From: Ruicaihuangia caeni
Lineage (GTDB): Bacteria > Actinomycetota > Actinomycetes > Actinomycetales > Microbacteriaceae
Direction: 5' to 3'
Assembly (NCBI RefSeq): GCF_029952955.1
Contig: NZ_JASATX010000001.1
Span: forward strand, 992,001-1,056,000
Length of the DNA stretch: 64,000 nt
Under the pieces are notes generated by a model, which saw only the letters and a list, made by a program, of their open reading frames with translations, was not told where the DNA came from and made no database searches. The translations under genes and the position numbers were made by a program. Shown here piece after piece: positions 37,446 to 46,034 of the stretch (position 1 is its first letter; every line of letters starts with the position of its first letter).

Positions 37446-37475
37446 CTCTGGGGCGGTGGCAGGGCCGCCCCAGAG
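37446..37475 (-). terminator. Hairpin after the DyP peroxidase
   Basis: CTCTGGGGCGG pairs with CCGCCCCAGAG (11-bp stem, 8-base loop), 22 bp after the stop of the minus-strand peroxidase gene. Confidence 0.75.
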
Positions 37476-37496
37476 CTGTCGCAGCATCCGACGAGC

Positions 37497-38720
37497 TCAG
37501 AACATCGACTCGCCGATGAACCCGCCTTCAGCGCAGCCAGGAGGCACGGCGAAGACCGCCGATCCGATCGGCGTGGTCCACACATTGAGCAGGTCGAGTT
37601 CGTCGAGCCGCCGCTGGATGGGCACGAACTGCCGCTCGGGATCGGCTTGGAATGAGCCGAAGAGCAGCCCTGCCGAACCCTCCGGCGTCTCGTAGTTGTA
37701 CGCCCGGCGGAAGATCCTCTCTCGAACGTCGCCGGTGCGAGCCCGACGAATGTGAGCGAACGCGGGAATGACCGGCAGCCCGATCGCATTCGTCGCCGTG
37801 AGATCTGGCTCGTCGTGCTCGTCGGCTCCGGTCAGCGGCGCCCCCGTGGCGAGCGTGCGCCCCACTGATTGCTCCCGCGCCGGCCGGTCGAGTTCGTCCC
37901 AGGCATCCAGATCCATGGCGATGCGCCTCAGCACGAGACTCGTTCCTGCGCTGAGCCAGCCGGCATCGTCGACCCACACCAGGCGGTCGAAGTCGTCTGA
38001 GCCCGGCTGAGGGTTCACGGTGCCGTCGAGCTGCCCGAAGAGGTTGCGCATGGTCGCACCCGGTTGTTCGGTTCCGTGCGCGCGCCGGAAGCCCGGTTGC
38101 ACCCATCGCACCGTGGTGAACGCGCGCGCGTCTTTTCGCAGCATCCGCAGGGCGTGCGCGAGCGTGACCGGGTCGTCGCTCGCGAGCTGCAGCATGAGAT
38201 CGCCATCGCTCCACCGCGCTTCGAGCCGGTCGATCCCGAACGATGGCAGCGGCCCCAGCCAGGAAGGAACCTTGCCGGGGTCGACACGCTCGACGAGTCT
38301 GGGTCCAAACCCGAAGGTGACGGTGAGATTCGCCGGGTGCTCGGCCAACTCGGGCTCCTGGTCGCCGAGCGGCGGCCGGCCGGCGGTCAGCCTGGCCGCA
38401 TCGTCGGTGAGCAGCACGAGCAGGCGGCGGATGCCGTCACGATCGACGTCATCGCGCAGATCGAACGCGATGAACACCGCGTGCGCCTGCGGCGGCGTCG
38501 CGATTCCGGCTTGGTGCGCCCCAAAGAACGGAACGATGGAAGAACCAGCGGCATCCGCTCTGCCCGACTCGGACTCGGCGACCATGGCCCGAGCGGCACG
38601 ATCGCCGCCGAGCGCCACTGCGGCACCGGCAGCCGCGGCGACGCCTCCCGTGAGAAGGTGCCGCCGCGAGACGCCCCGCTCGCTCCGCGTCCGGGAGTCG
38701 GTGATGCGCTCGGCGGGCAT
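37497..38720 (-). CDS. Tat-exported Dyp-type haem peroxidase (EfeB/DtpA-like)
   Basis: 407 residues. Twin-arginine signal SRRHLLTGG at 18-26, followed by an Ala-rich hydrophobic region. DyP features: GQLDG (the GxxDG motif, 229-233), NPQPGSDDF, the likely axial haem His in AFAHIRRA (H323), and ERIFRRAYNYE. The ATG overlaps the PCuAC stop by one base (TGATG). In Streptomyces lividans the related DtpA is encoded with a PCuAC-like chaperone (ECuC) and Sco and acts in copper homeostasis; here Sco is absent. EfeB-type iron uptake is a weaker alternative, since no efeU/efeO is present. Confidence 0.9.
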   Translation of the reverse strand: MPAERITDSRTRSERGVSRRHLLTGGVAAAAGAAVALGGDRAARAMVAESESGRADAAGSSIVPFFGAHQAGIATPPQAHAVFIAFDLRDDVDRDGIRRLLVLLTDDAARLTAGRPPLGDQEPELAEHPANLTVTFGFGPRLVERVDPGKVPSWLGPLPSFGIDRLEARWSDGDLMLQLASDDPVTLAHALRMLRKDARAFTTVRWVQPGFRRAHGTEQPGATMRNLFGQLDGTVNPQPGSDDFDRLVWVDDAGWLSAGTSLVLRRIAMDLDAWDELDRPAREQSVGRTLATGAPLTGADEHDEPDLTATNAIGLPVIPAFAHIRRARTGDVRERIFRRAYNYETPEGSAGLLFGSFQADPERQFVPIQRRLDELDLLNVWTTPIGSAVFAVPPGCAEGGFIGESMF

Positions 38721-39367
38721 CAGTGGTCCTCGCCGCCGTGATCGTGATCGCCGTCGTGGCCGTGATCGTGATCGCCGTCGGGGTCGTGGTCGCCGTAGTT
38801 CTCGTTCGCGCCCGCGTACTCCTTCACGATCGCCACGTGATCGCTGCTCGACCCGTCGGCGAAACGCAACGTGAACGCCACGCTCTCCCCCGGCTTCAGG
38901 TCTCGCTCGAGTTGCATGAGCATGAGGTGGTCACCTCCCGGCGCAAAGGTGCGCGTGCCGTTCGCCGGGATCTCGAAGCCGTCCTGCTTCTCGCGCATGA
39001 CGCTCGCCCCGCGATCGTCGATGACGATCTCGTGCAGTTCGGCGACGCCGGCAACCTCGCTCTCGACACCGGTTACCGTGACGAGCGAGTCGGAGGCATT
39101 GACCGCCTCGGCGAAGATGCCGGTCATGCCGTCGGCCTGCAGGGCCGCCTTGGCCCAGACGTCATGGAGTTCGATCTTCTCCGCTTCCGTGCCTCGTGCG
39201 CCGGCCTGAGGGGCGCAGGATGCGAGCGAGAGGCCGGCGGCGATCGCGAGAGCCGCCGCGGCGAGTACCGAGCGGCTCCGAGGGCCGCGAGCGATGCTCC
39301 GCTTCCTGTGCTTATCGAGGATGCCGTGGGCGAGGGTGTTCGTGTTCGTGTTCGTGTTCGTGTTCAA
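38720..39367 (-). CDS. PCuAC-type copper chaperone lipoprotein
   Basis: 215 residues from a TTG start with GAAGGAG seven bases upstream. The N-terminus is a run of Asn-Thr pairs encoded by a hexanucleotide repeat, followed by a signal peptide with lipobox LASC (C51). The PCuAC copper site is visible as H112, M124, H147 and M149 (H-x-M spacing as in the family). A 24-residue His/Asp/Gly tail adds further metal ligands. The protein should sit on the outer face of the membrane and deliver Cu(I). It is between an His-rich membrane protein gene and the DyP gene. Confidence 0.9.
   Translation of the reverse strand: MNTNTNTNTNTLAHGILDKHRKRSIARGPRSRSVLAAAALAIAAGLSLASCAPQAGARGTEAEKIELHDVWAKAALQADGMTGIFAEAVNASDSLVTVTGVESEVAGVAELHEIVIDDRGASVMREKQDGFEIPANGTRTFAPGGDHLMLMQLERDLKPGESVAFTLRFADGSSSDHVAIVKEYAGANENYGDHDPDGDHDHGHDGDHDHGGEDH
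39336..39365. repeat. Hexanucleotide microsatellite (GTGTTC)x5 at the chaperone start
   Basis: Five perfect copies of GTGTTC on the plus strand (GAACAC on the coding strand), immediately after the TTG start, encoding alternating Asn and Thr. Copy changes would stay in frame. Confidence 0.9.
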
Positions 39368-39482
39368 GGGTTGCTCCTTCGGCCGCCCGACGGGCGGCAT
39401 CGCGCTGCTGCAGGCGGCGTCGCGCCGGCTCAGGCGGCGTCGAACGCGTCAGCGGCGCGCGAAATCGTGATGGTCGGTCTGA

Positions 39483-40124
39483 TCAGACAGACATCACGGG
39501 AGGCCCGCGATAGCGAGCGGCGCCACCGATCGTGAGGGAGACGGGGCGGAGCGGAGCGGTGAACGATGTGAGCAGGCGCGCCGGCGAGAGGCGGATCGGT
39601 CGCAGCGGCTGCGACATCCGCTCGACCCGCCAGCCGAGTGCGAGTTCGAACAGGCGCCACAGAGTCGACTCGCCATGCCGCAGCGCGAGCACCGTGACCA
39701 CCGCGGCAGCGAGGTGCGCGACCCACATGACGGCGTCGTCATGCCCCGCGTGGGCGTCGACGGCGCTGACAGCCGCTCCCTGCGTTGCGCCGAGATCAGC
39801 GAGCGTCACCAGGTGATGAGCGTGGTTCTGAGTGGACGCCCGCGCTGCCGAACCGGTGACGTAGCTGTGCTGCGGCCCGAACAGCGTGAAGAGGCCGTGG
39901 AAGATCGCCTGGCTCAGCACCACCGCGGCGACGAGCGCGGCCCAGCTGAGCTTGCGACCGGCCAGGGGAACGGAGACGAGCGCCGCTCCCGCGAGACCGA
40001 GCACGAGCGCGAGAACACTGGGAGCCGCACCATCGGCGATGCCGTGTGAGAGCGCGGCGGTGAGCACGGCGAGCGTGGCGGCAAGCAGCCCGCGACCCAG
40101 TCGCGCGTGTCGGCTGATGTTCAC
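39483..40124 (-). CDS. His-rich integral membrane protein of the copper module, function unknown
   Basis: 213 residues. Four probable membrane helices (about 12-30, 34-54, 60-82, 130-149). The outer loop between helices 3 and 4 carries several His residues (QNHAHHLVTLADL, DAHAGHDD), and a basic C-terminal tail of about 60 residues follows. Proteins of this type are repeatedly found upstream of PCuAC lipoprotein genes in actinobacteria, which suggests copper handling. GTG start. The PCuAC gene follows after 115 bp. Confidence 0.7.
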   Translation of the reverse strand: MNISRHARLGRGLLAATLAVLTAALSHGIADGAAPSVLALVLGLAGAALVSVPLAGRKLSWAALVAAVVLSQAIFHGLFTLFGPQHSYVTGSAARASTQNHAHHLVTLADLGATQGAAVSAVDAHAGHDDAVMWVAHLAAAVVTVLALRHGESTLWRLFELALGWRVERMSQPLRPIRLSPARLLTSFTAPLRPVSLTIGGAARYRGPPVMSV

Positions 40125-40278
40125 CGGCCCTGCCTTTGTCGTCGCCCGATGTCGCAGAGCTCCGGAGCGCTGCAGTCGTGCGCCCCCGCAGCACTGCAGT
40201 TGCGGCTCAGTCTAGCGTCGGCGCACCCGAGAGCGAGCGAGCACGGCATGCGCTCACGGGACGAACGACCAGGTCACT

Positions 40279-40794
40279 TCAGCGAGGATCGCCGACCGCG
40301 TCGCCGGCTGCTTCGCCGTCGCGAGCCGCGACGAGGTCGGCGATGACGATCTTCTGCATCGTGTACAGGGCCGCGTTGATACGAGCGACGGCCGAGGAGT
40401 CGCTCGTCGAGATCAAGTCGACATATGCCTTCGGCACGACCTGCCATGAGAGCCCGAACCGGTCCTTCAACCAGCCGCACGGGCCGGGAGCTCCTCCGCC
40501 GGCGGTGAGCGCTTCCCAGTAGTAGTCGGTCTCAGCCTGGTCGGCTGTTTCGATCGAGAGAGAGATCGCCTCGGTGAATGGGAAGTCGGTACCACCGTTG
40601 AGCGCCTGGAACCGCTGCCCCGCGAGCTCGAACTCGACCACGAGAGCGGTGCCCTCCGGCATCCGGTCGTCCGGTCCGTAGCGCGACACCGAGAGCACGC
40701 GCCCCTCCCTGAATACCGAGCAATAGAACATCGCTGCTTGCTCGGCTTCTTCGTTGAACCACAGGCACGGCGTGATCTTCTGCATGGCGTTCAT
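40279..40794 (-). CDS. PhnB-like VOC superfamily protein
   Basis: 171 residues. MQKITPCLWFNEEAEQAAMFYCSVF, GQRFQALNGG, and KDRFGLSWQVVP are typical of the 3-dmu-9 methyltransferase/PhnB-like branch of the glyoxalase fold. Members often lack known activity. The ATG has GGAGAG upstream. A second member of the family lies 0.4 kb away. Confidence 0.85.
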   Translation of the reverse strand: MNAMQKITPCLWFNEEAEQAAMFYCSVFREGRVLSVSRYGPDDRMPEGTALVVEFELAGQRFQALNGGTDFPFTEAISLSIETADQAETDYYWEALTAGGGAPGPCGWLKDRFGLSWQVVPKAYVDLISTSDSSAVARINAALYTMQKIVIADLVAARDGEAAGDAVGDPR

Positions 40795-40875
40795 CGTGCT
40801 CTCCGGCCGTCCGCGGCACCAGAGCCGAACGGCCTTGTGCCTCTTCCTCTTCCAGCGCTCGGTCTTCGAGGCAGC

Positions 40876-41169
40876 TCAGTCCTCCGAGTGGTGATAGCCG
40901 CGGCGGCTCGCCAACAGGTCGATCTCTGGACGGTTGGCTACGTACCGCTCGACGTCATCGATCAACTCGACCAGGTGCTGCCTCGCCGATGAGGCGGCGC
41001 AGACACCGACCGCCACGCGGCGGTGCAGATCGAGATGGTCGACTTCGGATGCCGAGAGCTGGAACTTGCGGCGGAGATCGGCGATCAGGGGCCGCACGTA
41101 GGAACGCTTCTCCTTCAGCGAATGCACATCGCCGAGCAGGATGTCGAACTCGATCCACCCGACCCACAT
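40876..41169 (-). CDS. DUF503 family protein
   Basis: 97 residues beginning MWVGWIEFDILLGDVHSLKEKRS, the signature of DUF503 (YlxP-like) proteins, small ferredoxin-like-fold proteins of unknown function that are often close to rbfA. Here the context is different: between two PhnB-like genes. An in-frame ATG two codons earlier is also possible. Confidence 0.85.
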   Translation of the reverse strand: MWVGWIEFDILLGDVHSLKEKRSYVRPLIADLRRKFQLSASEVDHLDLHRRVAVGVCAASSARQHLVELIDDVERYVANRPEIDLLASRRGYHHSED

Positions 41170-41223
41170 GCCCATGGCCTCAGGATGGCATTGCGCACCA
41201 GCATCGGGCGAGAGGCGCACGCC

Positions 41224-41712
41224 TCAGTCGGCCGCGCCGGACGCCTCGCCGCCGGGTTCGGCGACGCTCTCGCCCATGCCCGAGCCCGCGGCGCCCTCTC
41301 CCGCCCCGGCGATATTGACCATCCAGTTGATGCCGAAACGGTCGCGCAGCATGCCGAAGCTGTCGCCCCACGGCGCCTGGGCAAGCGGTTCTCGGACTTC
41401 TCCGCCCTCGAGCAGCTTCTCCCAGTAGCCCCTGAGCAGTGCATCGTCGCCGGCCGGGCCGCTGAGGGAGAGCGAGATGCTCGAACCGCCGTTGTAGTCC
41501 ATGCCCGGGGGCGTATCGGCAGCCATGAGGGCGAGCCCTCCCGGGGCCATCAACTGCGCGTGCATGACCATGTTCGAGTGCGCAGGGTCGTCAGTGATAC
41601 CGAACTCGCCGAAGGTGCTGAGCGTCAGATCGCCGCCGAAGACCGACTGGTAGAACGTGATCGCCTCGCGCGCATTGTCGCGAAACTGCAGATAAGCGTT
41701 GAGCTGCGCCAT
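41224..41712 (-). CDS. PhnB-like VOC superfamily protein
   Basis: 162 residues. MAQLNAYLQFRDNAREAITFYQSVFGGDLTLSTFGEFG and DRFGINWMVNI mark the PhnB-like family. Start fixed by GGAGGAC 5 bp upstream. Gly/Ala-rich tail of about 25 residues. Function unknown; not part of a C-P lyase operon here. Confidence 0.88.
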   Translation of the reverse strand: MAQLNAYLQFRDNAREAITFYQSVFGGDLTLSTFGEFGITDDPAHSNMVMHAQLMAPGGLALMAADTPPGMDYNGGSSISLSLSGPAGDDALLRGYWEKLLEGGEVREPLAQAPWGDSFGMLRDRFGINWMVNIAGAGEGAAGSGMGESVAEPGGEASGAAD

Positions 41713-42028
41713 GGCGTCCTCCAAGACCTTTTGGGAATAGTGTCTGCGCCGACAGCCCTCGCCAGTGGCACCGCAGGGCGCGGCCCGCGCCGCCATTCTG
41801 TGCGCTCCGCGAGGCTCGCGCCAGACTTCCGCGCACGTCGGAGAGCACACCCCCAAAACGCGGGAAGTTCCGCGCCGACGACACCGCTGACGGCATCCGG
41901 CGCAGTACCGTACTCTCGCCGCACCCGCGGCGCCCCGATCATCCCCCGCACCCGCACGCCCGCTCATGTCGTCGATCGCGATCGCTCGACAGCGAGGTGA
42001 CGCGTTCCCGAACAGCTCAGGAGCACGA
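41713..42028. other. Divergent intergenic region, 316 bp
   Basis: Lies between the minus-strand PhnB-like gene and the plus-strand membrane protein. It should hold both promoters, but no clear hexamers, repeat or RNA was recognised. Open frames running through it are continuations or shadows of the flanking genes. Confidence 0.5.
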
Positions 42029-42760
42029 GTGACGACGCTCGACACCACTCAGACCACCCCAGAAGCCGCGCAGCCGTCCGCGTCGGAGGGGCCCGATCGC
42101 GGCTTCAGGCTCGCCGACCTCTTCGGCAACACCGAGCTGGTGATCGTGATCCTGCTGGGCGTCGCATCGGTGTTCACTGCCTGGGCGACCTTTCAGGCCG
42201 CCCTCTACGGCGGTATGACGGACTCGTCGTATGCGAAGGGCCAGAGCGCGCAGACCGAGGCGGAGTCGCTCTACCTCGAGGCGAACCAGCTCTTCGTGCA
42301 GGACGTGCAGACCTTCGCGCGGCTCACCGAGCTCACGGTCGACATGGAGAACCCCGACCCGGCGATCGCCGCAGCCGCGTCGACGAAGTTCGACACTCTG
42401 CACTTCGTCTCGGTCGATGAAGTGCTCGACGCAGCCATGATCTGGTCGCAGGAGCAGGATGCCGCGGACGGCTACGTCGGGCCGTTCGACTCGGAAGAGT
42501 ACTTCGCCGCCCGCTTCGGCGCCTGGCAGGAGCAGGACAGCGCCAGCGCCGCGATGATCGAAGAGGGCGACCTCTACAACGCCTACTCCGACCGTCTCGA
42601 GCTCAACACCACGCTCATGGCCATCACGCTGTTCCTGCTCGGTGTCGCGGCCGTCGTCAGGCGCCGTCGCACGCAGTGGACGCTCATCGCGTTCGGCACC
42701 GGCATCTTCGCGATCGCGGCGGTGCTCACCGCGATCGTGCCGGTGACCTGGCTCGGCTGA
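42029..42760 (+). CDS. Membrane protein of unknown function, three TM helices
   Basis: 243 residues from GTG with AGGAG upstream. One helix near the N-terminus (about 36-60), an acidic extracytoplasmic or cytoplasmic domain of about 140 residues with EAESLYLEANQLFVQDVQTFARL, then two helices at the C-terminus separated by RRRRTQW. The layout resembles DUF4337-like membrane proteins, but the similarity is only of layout. No catalytic motif is seen. Confidence 0.75.
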   Translation: MTTLDTTQTTPEAAQPSASEGPDRGFRLADLFGNTELVIVILLGVASVFTAWATFQAALYGGMTDSSYAKGQSAQTEAESLYLEANQLFVQDVQTFARLTELTVDMENPDPAIAAAASTKFDTLHFVSVDEVLDAAMIWSQEQDAADGYVGPFDSEEYFAARFGAWQEQDSASAAMIEEGDLYNAYSDRLELNTTLMAITLFLLGVAAVVRRRRTQWTLIAFGTGIFAIAAVLTAIVPVTWLG

Positions 42761-42980
42761 CTGCTCGGCTGAACCAATGGCGGGCGGCGCCCGGCGAACC
42801 ACCGAGAAGGCGAACTGCCAGCCCCCTCACGGCAAGCGGGGTTAGGCTCGGAACCAGCGATCGGCGTTCTGCCTTTGGCGTACGTGCGGCTCTCGCCGCT
42901 GCGGCTCTGGCCGCCGATTCATTGGGTTTCTCATCTCCACCACTCATTCCACCCCTGGTCTGACCTCGACCCTCGGAGCC

Positions 42981-44048
42981 GTGCGCGGCACCACCCCCAA
43001 GACCGACCGTCCGAACATCACGCAGTCGTACACCGCCGTCTCGCGCGTGATCAAGGAATCAGGACTGCTTCGCCGCACGCACCGGTTCTACGCGATGCTC
43101 GGGCTCGGGCTGACGGCCGCGCTCGTCGGCGCGGGCTTCGGCTTCGTGCTGCTCGGCGACAGCTGGCTCCAGTTGCTCATCGCCGGGGCCCTCGGCGTGA
43201 TCTTCACCCAGTTCGCCTTCCTCGCTCATGAGGCCTCGCACCGCCAGGTGCTGCATTCCGGCCCGGCGAACGACCGGCTCGGACGGTTCCTCGCGACCTT
43301 CGTCGTCGGCATGAGCTACGCGTGGTGGATGAACAAGCACACGAGGCACCACGCGAACCCGAACAAGGTGGGCAAGGACCCCGACATCGAGTTCGACACC
43401 ATCTCGTTCATCGAGCAGGATGCCGCCAAGCAACGCGGCATCATCGCCCTGATCACTCGCAAGCAGGGCTACCTGTTCTTCCCGCTGCTGCTGCTCGAAG
43501 GCTTGAACCTGCACTACCGCTCGGTCCGAACCCTGTTCGCGCGCGGGCCGGTGAAGGGCCGATGGGTCGAGCTCACCGCGATCGCTATTCGGTTCGCGCT
43601 GTACCTCACGGTGATCTTTGCGAGCCTCCCGCTCGGCATGGCCTTTGCATTCCTCGGTGTGCAGCTCGCGGTCTTCGGCGTCTACATGGGCGCCTCGTTC
43701 GCGCCCAACCACAAGGGCATGCCGATCATCGGAGCCGACGAGAAGCTCGACTTCTTCAGCAAGCAGGTGCGCACCTCGAGGAACATCAGCGGCGGCTGGT
43801 GGGCTTCGGCGCTCATGGGCGGCCTGAACTACCAGGTCGAGCACCACTTGTTCCCCAATATGCCCCGGCCGCACCTCGCGAGAGCACGCACAATCGTGCG
43901 CGAGCATTGCCAAACGCTGGGCGTGCCCTACACTGAGACGAATCTGATTCGCTCGTACGCGATCGTCATCGAGTACTTGAATCGGGTCGGCCTCGCCGCA
44001 CGTGATCCGTTCGACTGTCCCATGGTCAATCGGTTCCGCCGGGTGTGA
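42981..44048 (+). CDS. Membrane fatty acid desaturase (acyl-lipid/acyl-CoA type)
   Basis: 355 residues with three histidine boxes of di-iron desaturases: HEASH (83-87), HTRHH (120-124) and QVEHH near residue 285. About four to six membrane helices. Related to actinobacterial DesA3-like and FADS-type enzymes that introduce a double bond into acyl chains and adjust membrane fluidity. GTG start with GGAG upstream. A cold-shock protein gene follows, which fits a low-temperature role but does not prove it. Confidence 0.92.
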   Translation: MRGTTPKTDRPNITQSYTAVSRVIKESGLLRRTHRFYAMLGLGLTAALVGAGFGFVLLGDSWLQLLIAGALGVIFTQFAFLAHEASHRQVLHSGPANDRLGRFLATFVVGMSYAWWMNKHTRHHANPNKVGKDPDIEFDTISFIEQDAAKQRGIIALITRKQGYLFFPLLLLEGLNLHYRSVRTLFARGPVKGRWVELTAIAIRFALYLTVIFASLPLGMAFAFLGVQLAVFGVYMGASFAPNHKGMPIIGADEKLDFFSKQVRTSRNISGGWWASALMGGLNYQVEHHLFPNMPRPHLARARTIVREHCQTLGVPYTETNLIRSYAIVIEYLNRVGLAARDPFDCPMVNRFRRV

Positions 44049-44414
44049 GGCTGTCACCACAGACTTTCGATGAGCGCCAACGAAGGCGCGAATCTCAATT
44101 AGGAATCGACGCAGTATCTTCATCGCATCACCCTCCGCCGCACATGGCCAGTGCTCGGCGTCGTCGCGCACGGCTCTTCGTGCCGCCGCGCCCTTCATGA
44201 CCCCTGCCACTCGCCGTTCGAGCTGCGTCATAGCGGCGCCGACGGCCTCCGGCGCACAGGATCGCGGCATCCGGTCGCTGGAATGCCTGCTCGAGCAGCG
44301 CCTCGTCGCTGTCTCCTCGGATGTCGAGCGCATCCCCACGCACGTCTGCGCCCCCGCGGCGCGGCCGAACGGGCCGCAGTCGCGGCTCGACTCAACAACA
44401 AGAAAGAAAACATC
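44049..44414 (+). other. Gap upstream of the cold-shock gene, 366 bp
   Basis: No convincing gene. The last part is presumably the cspA leader; the A-rich stretch just before the start codon contrasts with the GC-rich surroundings. Several short open frames on both strands lack ribosome sites and known motifs. Confidence 0.5.
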
Positions 44415-44618
44415 ATGGCCACTGGCACCGTGAAATGGTTCAACGCGGAAAAGGGCTTCGGCTTCATCACCCCTGACGACGGCAGCGCCGACGTGTTCGC
44501 GCACTTCAGTGCGATCGAGAGCAACGGCTACCGCAGCCTCGAGGAAAACCAGCGCGTCGAGTTCGAGACGGCACGGGGCCCCAAGGGGCTTCAGGCGGAG
44601 AAGATCCGCTCCATCTGA
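44415..44618 (+). CDS. cspA: Cold-shock protein (CspA family)
   Basis: 67 residues, a single OB-fold RNA/DNA-binding domain. [19 protein letters not shown] carries RNP1 (KGFGFI) and DVFAHFSAI is RNP2. It acts as an RNA chaperone. The ribosome site is weak (AGAAAGA), typical of long-leader csp genes. Two hairpins follow. Confidence 0.96.
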   Translation: MATGTVKWFNAEKGFGFITPDDGSADVFAHFSAIESNGYRSLEENQRVEFETARGPKGLQAEKIRSI

Positions 44619-44628
44619 GCTGAATGAG

Positions 44629-44646
44629 GTGGTGCCGCGGCACCAC
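44629..44646 (+). terminator. First hairpin after cspA
   Basis: GTGGTGCC-GC-GGCACCAC, 8-bp perfect stem, 10 bp after the cspA stop. Confidence 0.6.
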
Positions 44647-44653
44647 ATCTCCT

Positions 44654-44695
44654 GCGGCGTGCGGGGCGTCTCTGATGACGCGTCCCGCACGCCGC
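44654..44695. terminator. Second, longer hairpin between cspA and the convergent transducer-like gene
   Basis: GCGGCGTGCGGG pairs with CCCGCACGCCGC, and the interior CGTC/GACG adds pairs. It lies 14 bp from the stop of the minus-strand gene and probably terminates both. Confidence 0.75.
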
Positions 44696-44709
44696 TTCGC
44701 CTTGCGCGC

Positions 44710-45111
44710 TCACCCCGCCCAGGCGATGGTCGACAGCAGTGCGAGCGCCGATTGACGCGAGTCCAACCGCGTGTGCTGCACGACGATGGGCACGTCACTG
44801 CGGATCACGGCCGCATAGTCGGTATCGCGTGGCACGTCCTCGGGGTCGCTCAGGTCATTGAAGCGCTGGTGCAGTGTGCGTCGCGGTTGCACGGTGAGCC
44901 GGTACGGCCCAGCGGGTTCACGGTCGCTGAAGTAGATGGTGATCTCCACGTTCGCGGGAGAGTCCGAAGCGTTGAGGATGCAGGCCGTCTCGTGACTCTC
45001 GAGCGCCGGTGATCCGCCGGTGCCGCCAGAGGGGATGTACCCCTCCGCGATCACCCATTCGGTGCGTCCGATCGCGTTGCGCTGATCGGCTGTCTCGTGC
45101 GCTTCCGCCAC
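44710..45111 (-). CDS. Anabaena sensory rhodopsin transducer (ASRT)-like protein
   Basis: 133 residues from the second of two close GTGs (GGAG about 9 bp upstream). IGRTEWVIAEGYIPSGG, SHETACILNASDSPANVEITIYFSDREP, YRLTVQPRRTLHQRFNDL and VPIVVQHTRLDSRQSALALLST cover the whole ASRT family domain, a soluble beta-barrel. In Anabaena it forms a tetramer bound to a sensory rhodopsin. No rhodopsin gene is in the window. Homologs without rhodopsin may bind carbohydrate or act as a general sensor, so the role here is unknown. Confidence 0.85.
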   Translation of the reverse strand: MAEAHETADQRNAIGRTEWVIAEGYIPSGGTGGSPALESHETACILNASDSPANVEITIYFSDREPAGPYRLTVQPRRTLHQRFNDLSDPEDVPRDTDYAAVIRSDVPIVVQHTRLDSRQSALALLSTIAWAG

Positions 45112-45384
45112 GGCGTGCACTCCGTTCTTCACTGTTCTCGCACTTCCCCGCGCCTCATGCGCCGCTTTGCGCCTTCTGCGCTGTGCGCGGCGCTTCGGCA
45201 TGCGAGGGCCTCTTGGCCCCTCAAGGCGTTCCTCAACGGTGCATCGTCCGCCGGAAGCCCGCCACTGCCACGCGCGTCAACGGCCGCGTCAGCGTGACTG
45301 GCGCAGAGGCGGCACAGTGCGCACGTAGCCGAGCGAGCTCAGCCACAGGCGCTCGGACGGCGACGATTCACTGCCGGGGCACGT

Positions 45385-45879
45385 TCACGCCTCGTCGAGC
45401 GCACGGAAGCGACTCTGGTGGAACACGAGCGGCGCGACACCTGGGAACGTCTCGGCATGCTCCACCCGCAACAGCACGACTTCGTGGTCACCGCCGTCAT
45501 AGCGCGCCCAGGGGTCGCACTCGAGCCAGAGCGCTGCGCCCTCGATGAGCACTGCTCCCCCATCGGTCGCGCGCCACTGCGCATTGGCGAAGCGGTCGCC
45601 GCTGCGCGACGCCAGCGCTCGCGCGAGCCCTCCGTGCTCCGCGCTGAGCACGCTCAGCCCGAGGCGGCGGTCGGCGAGCAGCGGCCAGGTGGTCGAGGTA
45701 CGTGCGATGCTGACGGCCACGAGAGGCGGGTCGAGCGAGATCGAGGTGAACGAGTTCACAGCGATGCCGACGGGCGCTCCTTCGCGAAGCGCGCAGAGAG
45801 CCACGACACCCGTCGGATACAGCGAGAACGCTTCGCGGAGGGCCAGCTGATCCAACGTGGCGTGCGCCTGTACTGGCAT
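45385..45879 (-). CDS. Flavin reductase-like protein (FMN-binding split barrel)
   Basis: 164 residues from MPVQAHATLDQ, with AGAGGAAG upstream; an ATG six codons earlier is possible. LREAFSLYPTGVVALCALREGAPVGIAVNSFTSISLDPPLVAVSIARTSTTWPLL is the conserved flavin reductase core. It would use NAD(P)H to supply reduced flavin to a monooxygenase. The NtaA/SnaA/DszA-type monooxygenase encoded beyond padR is the natural partner. Its promoter region is shared with padR. Confidence 0.9.
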   Translation of the reverse strand: MPVQAHATLDQLALREAFSLYPTGVVALCALREGAPVGIAVNSFTSISLDPPLVAVSIARTSTTWPLLADRRLGLSVLSAEHGGLARALASRSGDRFANAQWRATDGGAVLIEGAALWLECDPWARYDGGDHEVVLLRVEHAETFPGVAPLVFHQSRFRALDEA

Positions 45880-45937
45880 GGCTTCTTCCTCTTCCATACA
45901 TCCTCGATGATGCGCCTCTCGCCTGAGCGGCGTCACC

Positions 45938-45972
45938 AGCGTTGATATTCAAGTTTGATTAATCACAACGCT
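45938..45972. promoter_or_regulatory. Operator-like inverted repeat between the flavin reductase gene and padR
   Basis: AGCGTTG (45938-45944) is matched by CAACGCT (45966-45972) across 21 bp. The centre holds ATATTCAA then GTTTGA, with an inner TCAA-GT-TTGA palindrome. An AT-rich island in GC-rich DNA between divergent genes is the expected site for PadR. The ATATTCAA core recurs upstream of the ABC transporter operon (51185-51192). Confidence 0.6.
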
Positions 45973-46034
45973 ACTAACGTGCCGGGCGGCGCGCAAGCAT
46001 CTGAGTCGGCTCGGCTCCCCATACGATGAGAGCC

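Noticed and set aside
44128-44343. Small minus-strand frame in the gap before cspA
   Set aside because: 71 codons of Arg/Ala-rich sequence without ribosome site or motif; more likely leader or spacer DNA.
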